From: Cinclus cinclus
Taxonomy: Eukaryota > Chordata > Aves > Passeriformes > Cinclidae
Direction: 5' to 3'
Length of the DNA stretch: 64,000 nucleotides
Assembly (NCBI RefSeq): GCF_963662255.1
Contig: NW_026912122.1
Location: 1 to 64,000 of the forward strand
In this document: piece by piece, positions 59,852 through 64,000 of the stretch
How the letters are laid out: every line of letters begins with the position of its first letter
Position numbering within the stretch: the stretch's first letter is position 1
The notes under the pieces: generated by a model
What the model was told of the DNA's origin: nothing
The model's input: the letters and a program-made list of their open reading frames with translations, nothing else
Database searches by the model: none
Position numbers and translations under genes: made by a program

Positions 59852-62053
59852 GGGTCACAATGGTTCCTTGCTTCTCTTAACCTCTGTGCTGTCACAATGC
59901 ATCCCATGCCCTTTTAGGCCACTTGATGTCACAATGAATCATTTGATTCTTGGCCTCCATGGTGGCATAATAGATCCTTGCTTCTATTGGTCCCCGTGCT
60001 GTAACAATCCATCCCTGGCCCTTTTTATACCCCCCGGTGCCACAAGGGATCATTAGATTGTTAGCCTGCATTGGGTCACAATGGTTCCTTGCTTCTCTTA
60101 ACCTCTGTGCTGTCACAATGCATTCCAAGCCCTTTTAGGCCACTTGATGTCACAATGAACCATTTGATTCTTGGCCTTCATGGTGTCATAATGGTTCCTT
60201 GCTTCTATAGGTCCCCATGCTGTCAGAGTTCATCCGTGGTCCTTTTCCGCCCCCTGGTGTCAAAAGGGATTCTTAGATTGTTAGCCTGCATTGGGTTACA
60301 ATGGTTCCTTGCTTCTCATAACCCCTGTGGTGTCACAATGCATCCCATGCCCTTTTAGGCCACTTGATGTCACAATGAATCATTTGATTCTTGGCCTCCA
60401 TGTTGGCTTGATTGTACCATGTTTTCACTGGGCCCCATGCTTTCACAATACATCCCTGCCCCTTTTAGGCCCATTGGTGTCAAAAGGGATCCTTACATTG
60501 TTAGCCTCAATTGGGTGACAATGGATCCTTGCTTCTCTTAACCCCTGTGCTGTCACAATGCATCCCATGCCCTTTTAGGCCACTTGATGTCACAATGAAT
60601 CATTTGATTCTTGGCCTCCACGGTGGCATAATAGATCCTTGCTTCTATTGGTCCCCGTGCTGTAACAATCCATCCCTGGCCCTTTTTATACCCCCTGGTG
60701 CCACAAGGGATCATTAGATTGTTAGCCTGCATAGGGTCACAATGGTTCCTTGCTTCTCTTAACCTCTGTGGTGTCACAATGCATTCCAAGCCCTTTTAGG
60801 CCACTTGATGTCACAATGAACCATTTGATTCTTGGCCTTCATGGTGTCATAATGGTTCCTTGCTTCTATAGGTCCCCATGCTGTCAGAGTTCATCCGTGG
60901 TCATTTTGCGCCCCCTTGTGCCACAAGGGACTCTTAGATTGTTAGCCTGCATTGGGTCACAATGGTTCCTTGCTTCTCTTAACCCCTGTGGTGTCACAAT
61001 GCATCCCATGCCCTTTTAGGCCACTTGATGTCACAATGAATCATTTGATTCTTGGCCTCCATGGTGGCGAAATTGTACCAGGTTTTAATTGGGCCCCATG
61101 CTTTCACAATACATCCCTGCCCTTTTAGGCCCATTGGTGTCAAAAGGGATCATTAGATTGTTAGCCTCCATTGGGTCACAATGGATCCTTGCTTCTCTTA
61201 ACCTCTGTGGTGTCACAATGCATCCCATGCCCTTTTAGGCCACTTGATGTCACAATGAATTATTTGATTCTTGGCCTCCACGGTGGCATAATAGATCCTT
61301 GCTTCTATTGGTCCCCGTGCTGTAACAATCCATCCCTGGCCCTTTTTATACCCCCTGGTGTCACAAGGGATCATTAGATTGTTAGCCTGCATTGGGTCAC
61401 AATGGTTCCTTGCTTCTCTTAACCTCTGTGCTGTCACAATGCATTCCAAGCCCTTTTAGGCCACTTGGTCTTACAATGAACCATTTGATTCTTGGCCTTC
61501 ATGGTGTCATAATGGTTCCTTGCTTCTATAGGTCCCCATGCTGTCAAGGTTCATCCGTGGTCATTTTGCGCCCCCTGGTGTCAAAAGGGATTCTTAGATT
61601 GTTAGCCTACATTGGGTCACAATGGTTCCTTGCTTCTCTTAACCTCTGTGCTGTCACAATGCATCCCATGCCCTTTTAGACCACTTGATGTCACAATGAA
61701 TCATTTGATTCTTGGCCTCCATGGTGGCATAATAGATCCTTGCTTCTATTGGTCCCCGTGTGGTAACAATTCATCCCTGCCCCTTTTAGGCCCATTGGTG
61801 TCACAAGGGATCATTAGATTGTTAGCCTGCATTGGGTCAAAATGGTTCCTTGCTTCTCTTAACCTCTGTGGTGTCACAATGCATCCCATGCCCTTTTAGG
61901 CCACTTGATGTCACAATGAATCATTTGATTCTTGGCCTCCATGTTGGCTTGATTGTACCATGTTTTCACTGGGCCCCATGCTTTCAAAATACATCCCTGC
62001 CCCTTTTAGGCCCATTGGTGTCAAAAGGGATGCTTAGATTGTTAGCCTCAATT
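59852..62053 (+). repeat. 10-monomer block, copy 2 (2202 bp)
   Basis: TA-CT-HV-TA-V-GA-TA-CT-HY-HV repeats 45535-47736 monomer by monomer. The last HV (61834) differs by TTGGCTTGATTG with CTTTCAAAATAC and is itself duplicated in the next monomer. Confidence 0.84.
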
Positions 62054-62381
62054 GGGTGACAATGGATCCTTGCTTCTCTTAACCCCTGTGCTGTCACAAT
62101 GCATCCCATGCCCTTTTAGGCCACTTGATGTCACAATGAATCATTTGATTCTTGGCCTCCATGTTGGCTTGATTGTACCATGTTTTCACTGGGCCCCATG
62201 CTTTCAAAATACATCCCTGCCCCTTTTAGGCCCATTGGTGTCAAAAGGGATGCTTAGATTGTTAGCCTCAATTGGGTGACAATGGATCCTTGCTTCTCTT
62301 AACCCCTGTGCTGTCACAATGCATCCCATGCCCTTTTAGGCCACTTGATGTCACAATGAATCATTTGATTCTTGGCCTCCA
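61872..62381 (+). repeat. Exact 220 bp tandem duplication
   Basis: 61872-62161 equals 62092-62381 base for base as I read it. It includes the private pair CTTTCAAAATACATCC and GGGATGCTTAG. This is the youngest visible duplication event. Confidence 0.85.
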
Positions 62382-64000
62382 CGGTGGCATAATAGATCCT
62401 TGCTTCTATTGGTCCCCGTGCTGTAACAATCCATCCCTGGCCCTTTTTATACCCCCTGGTGCCACAAGGGATCATTAGATTGTTAGCCTGCATAGGGTCA
62501 CAATGGTTCCTTGCTTCTCTTAACCTCTGTGGTGTCACAATGCATTCCACGCCCTTTTAGGCCACTTGATGTCACAATGAACCATTTGATTCTTGGCCTT
62601 CATGGTGTCATAATGGTTCCTTGCTTCTATAGGTCCCCATGCTGTCAGAGTTCATCCGTGGTCATTTTGCGCCCCCTTGTGCCACAAGGGACTCTTAGAT
62701 TGTTAGCCTGCATTGGGTCACAATGGTTCCTTGCTTCTCTTAACCCCTTTGGTGTCACAATGCATCCCATGCCCTTTTAGGCCACTTGATGTCACAATGA
62801 ATCATTTGATTCTTGGCCTCCATGGTGGCGAAATTGTACCAGGTTTTAATTGGGCCCCATGCTTTCACAATACATCCCTGCCCTTTTAGGCCCATTGGTG
62901 TCAAAAGGGATCATTAGATTGTTAGCCTCCATTGGGTTACAATGGATCCTTGCTTCTCTTAACCTCTGTGCTGTCACAATGCATCCCATGCCCTTTTAGG
63001 CCACTTGATGTCACAATGAATCATTTGATTCTTGGCCTCCATGGTGGCATAATAGATCCTTGTTTCTATTGGTCCCCGTGTTGTAACAATTCATCCCTGC
63101 CCCTTTTAGGCCCATTGGTGTCACAAGGGATCATTAGATTGTTAGCCTGCATTGGGTCACAATGGTTCCTTGCTTCTCTTAACCTCTGTGCTGTCACAAT
63201 GCATTCCAAGCCCTTTTAGGCCACTTGGTCTTTCAATGAACCATTTGATTCTTGGCCTTCATGGTGTCATAATGGTTCCTTGCTTCTATAGGTCCCCATG
63301 CTGTCAGAGTTCATCCGTGGTCCTTTTGCGCCACCTGGTTTCAAAAGGGATTCTTAGATTGTTAGCCTGCATTGGGTCACAATGGTTCCTTGCTTCTCTT
63401 AACCTCTGTGCGGTCACAATGCATTCCAAGCTCTTTTAGGCCACTTGATGTCACAATGAACCATTTGATTCTTGGCCTTCATGGTGTCATAATGGTTCCT
63501 TGCTTCTGTAGGTCCCCATGCTGTCAGAGTTCATCCGTGGTCCTTTTGCGCCCCCTGGTGTCAAAAGGGATTCTTAGATTGTTAGCCTGCATTGGGTTAC
63601 AATGGTGCCTTGGTTCTCTTAACCCCTGTGGTGTCACAATGCATCCCATGCCCTTTTAGGCCACTTGATGTCACAATGAATCATTTGATTCTTGGCCTCC
63701 ATGGTGGCTTGATTGTACCATGTTTTCACTGGGCCCCATGCTTTCACAATACATCCCTGACCCTTTTGGGCCCATTGGTGTCAAAAGGGATCCTTAGATT
63801 GTTAGCCTCAATTGGGTCACAATGGATCCTTGCTTCTCTTAACCCCTGTGCTGTCACAATGCATCCCATGCCCTTTTAGGCCACTTGATGTCACAATGAA
63901 TCATTTGATTCTTGGCCTCCACGGTGGCATAATAGATCCTTGCTTCTATTGGTCCCCGTGCTGTAACAATCCATCCCTGGCCCTTTTTATACCCCCTGGT
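62054..64000 (+). repeat. Block 27: HV-TA-V-GA-HY-R-CT-HV-TA(partial)
   Basis: The first HV is a recent duplicate of its left neighbour. CT (63374) and HV (63594) share CTGTGCGGTCAC, AAGCTCTTTTAGG, CTTCTGTAGG and CCTTGGTTC with 49060-49499, but here the core is intact (GCGCCCCCTGG). The last monomer is cut by the window end, just inside CCCCCTGGT. Confidence 0.8.

Larger units (their letters stand above)
1..64000 (+). repeat. Satellite array, ~220 bp monomer, about 290 head-to-tail copies
   Basis: Every part of the window is a copy of one ~220 bp unit. Stepping from one GGGTCACAATGG-type start to the next gives 218-222 bp each time, without a break, inversion or foreign insertion. Monomer lengths are class-specific: 221 for the TATA class (one extra T in CTTTTTATAC), 219 for the GCGAAATTG class, and 220 for most others. 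Both window ends lie inside a monomer, so the array is longer than 64 kb. Estimated composition of a reference copy is 47% GC with strong CpG depletion. No gene, RNA gene or mobile element is supported anywhere. The family is not recognised. A eukaryotic, probably vertebrate, heterochromatic or macrosatellite locus is inferred. Confidence 0.98.

Noticed and set aside
1..64000. CRISPR array (regular repeats of 36-37 bp)
   Set aside because: The 37 bp subunits are contiguous and diverged, with no unique spacers, leader or cas genes, and the true period is 220 bp.
1..64000. Centromeric alpha-type satellite with CENP-B boxes
   Set aside because: I looked for the TTCG....A..CGGG pattern of the CENP-B box. 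TTCG occurs only in the TTTTCGCCCCC and CCCTTTTCGGCC alleles, without the rest of the box. The monomer is 220 bp rather than 171 bp. A centromeric role is not excluded but is not supported.
1..64000. Transposon or LTR/terminal repeat structure
   Set aside because: There are no terminal inverted repeats, target-site duplications, coding remnants or unique internal sequence. Duplicated blocks differ only by whole monomers.
1..64000. tRNA, rRNA or other structured RNA genes
   Set aside because: No tRNA A/B boxes, no rRNA signature words and no stable conserved hairpin were seen in the monomer.

Overview
The whole 64 kb window is one uninterrupted array of satellite DNA. I see no gene, RNA gene, transposon, CRISPR array or unique sequence. 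The monomer is about 220 bp (218-222 bp), and about 290 copies stand head to tail in one orientation, running off both ends of the window. Open frames of 68-95 codons recur in every monomer. They are by-products of the repeat: 220 is not a multiple of 3, so the frame shifts by one base per copy and each frame closes at the same conserved TAG.

The organism is almost certainly a eukaryote. In a hand count of the reference monomer (13401-13620), GC is about 47% and CpG is about 0.17 of expectation (2 seen, about 12 expected). That points to a methylated genome such as a vertebrate. I do not recognise the satellite family and name no species.

The structure is nested. Each monomer consists of six 36-37 bp subunits (su1-su6), most opening with a variant of TGTCACAAT. 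su1/su4, su2/su5 and su3/su6 are paired at about 76-81% identity, so the 220-mer is a duplicated ~110 bp trimer of an ancestral ~37-mer. Monomers fall into classes, mainly by su4-su6. CT, R, V, N and P carry a (near-)CTCF-like core in su5. TA carries a reverse-strand TATA box at the same place. GC, GA, GT, HV and HB carry the TTTTAGGCC-type su5. HY are hybrids. 'ct-broken' and N* have a damaged core. Classes recur in ordered strings that form higher-order repeats (HORs) of 6 (1321 bp), 7, 8, 9, 10, 11 (2421 or 2424 bp) and 16 monomers.

Layout: 1-8116 mixed strings; 8117-10537 an 11-mer; 10538-15382 copies of earlier strings and 7- and 6-mers; 15383-19784 a deletion derivative of 7.5-11.6 kb; 19785-26385 a run of 6-, 8-, 6- and 10-mers; 26386-33869 mixed, ending in the densest cluster of CTCF-like sites; 33870-38711 two adjacent 11-mers; 38712-47736 mixed; 47737-53686 TA-rich and poor in CTCF-like sites, with a second tandem 11-mer; 53687-64000 blocks copied from 40-47 kb.

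The most interesting signal is functional. About 60 monomers (counted by eye) carry CGCCCCCTGG, the reverse complement of the CTCF core, always in the same orientation. About 37 more carry one-base variants (R, V). About 72 monomers instead have TATAAAAAGG on the minus strand at that spot. The array could therefore be a directional CTCF/insulator-like macroarray with interspersed cryptic promoters. This rests on motif reading only.
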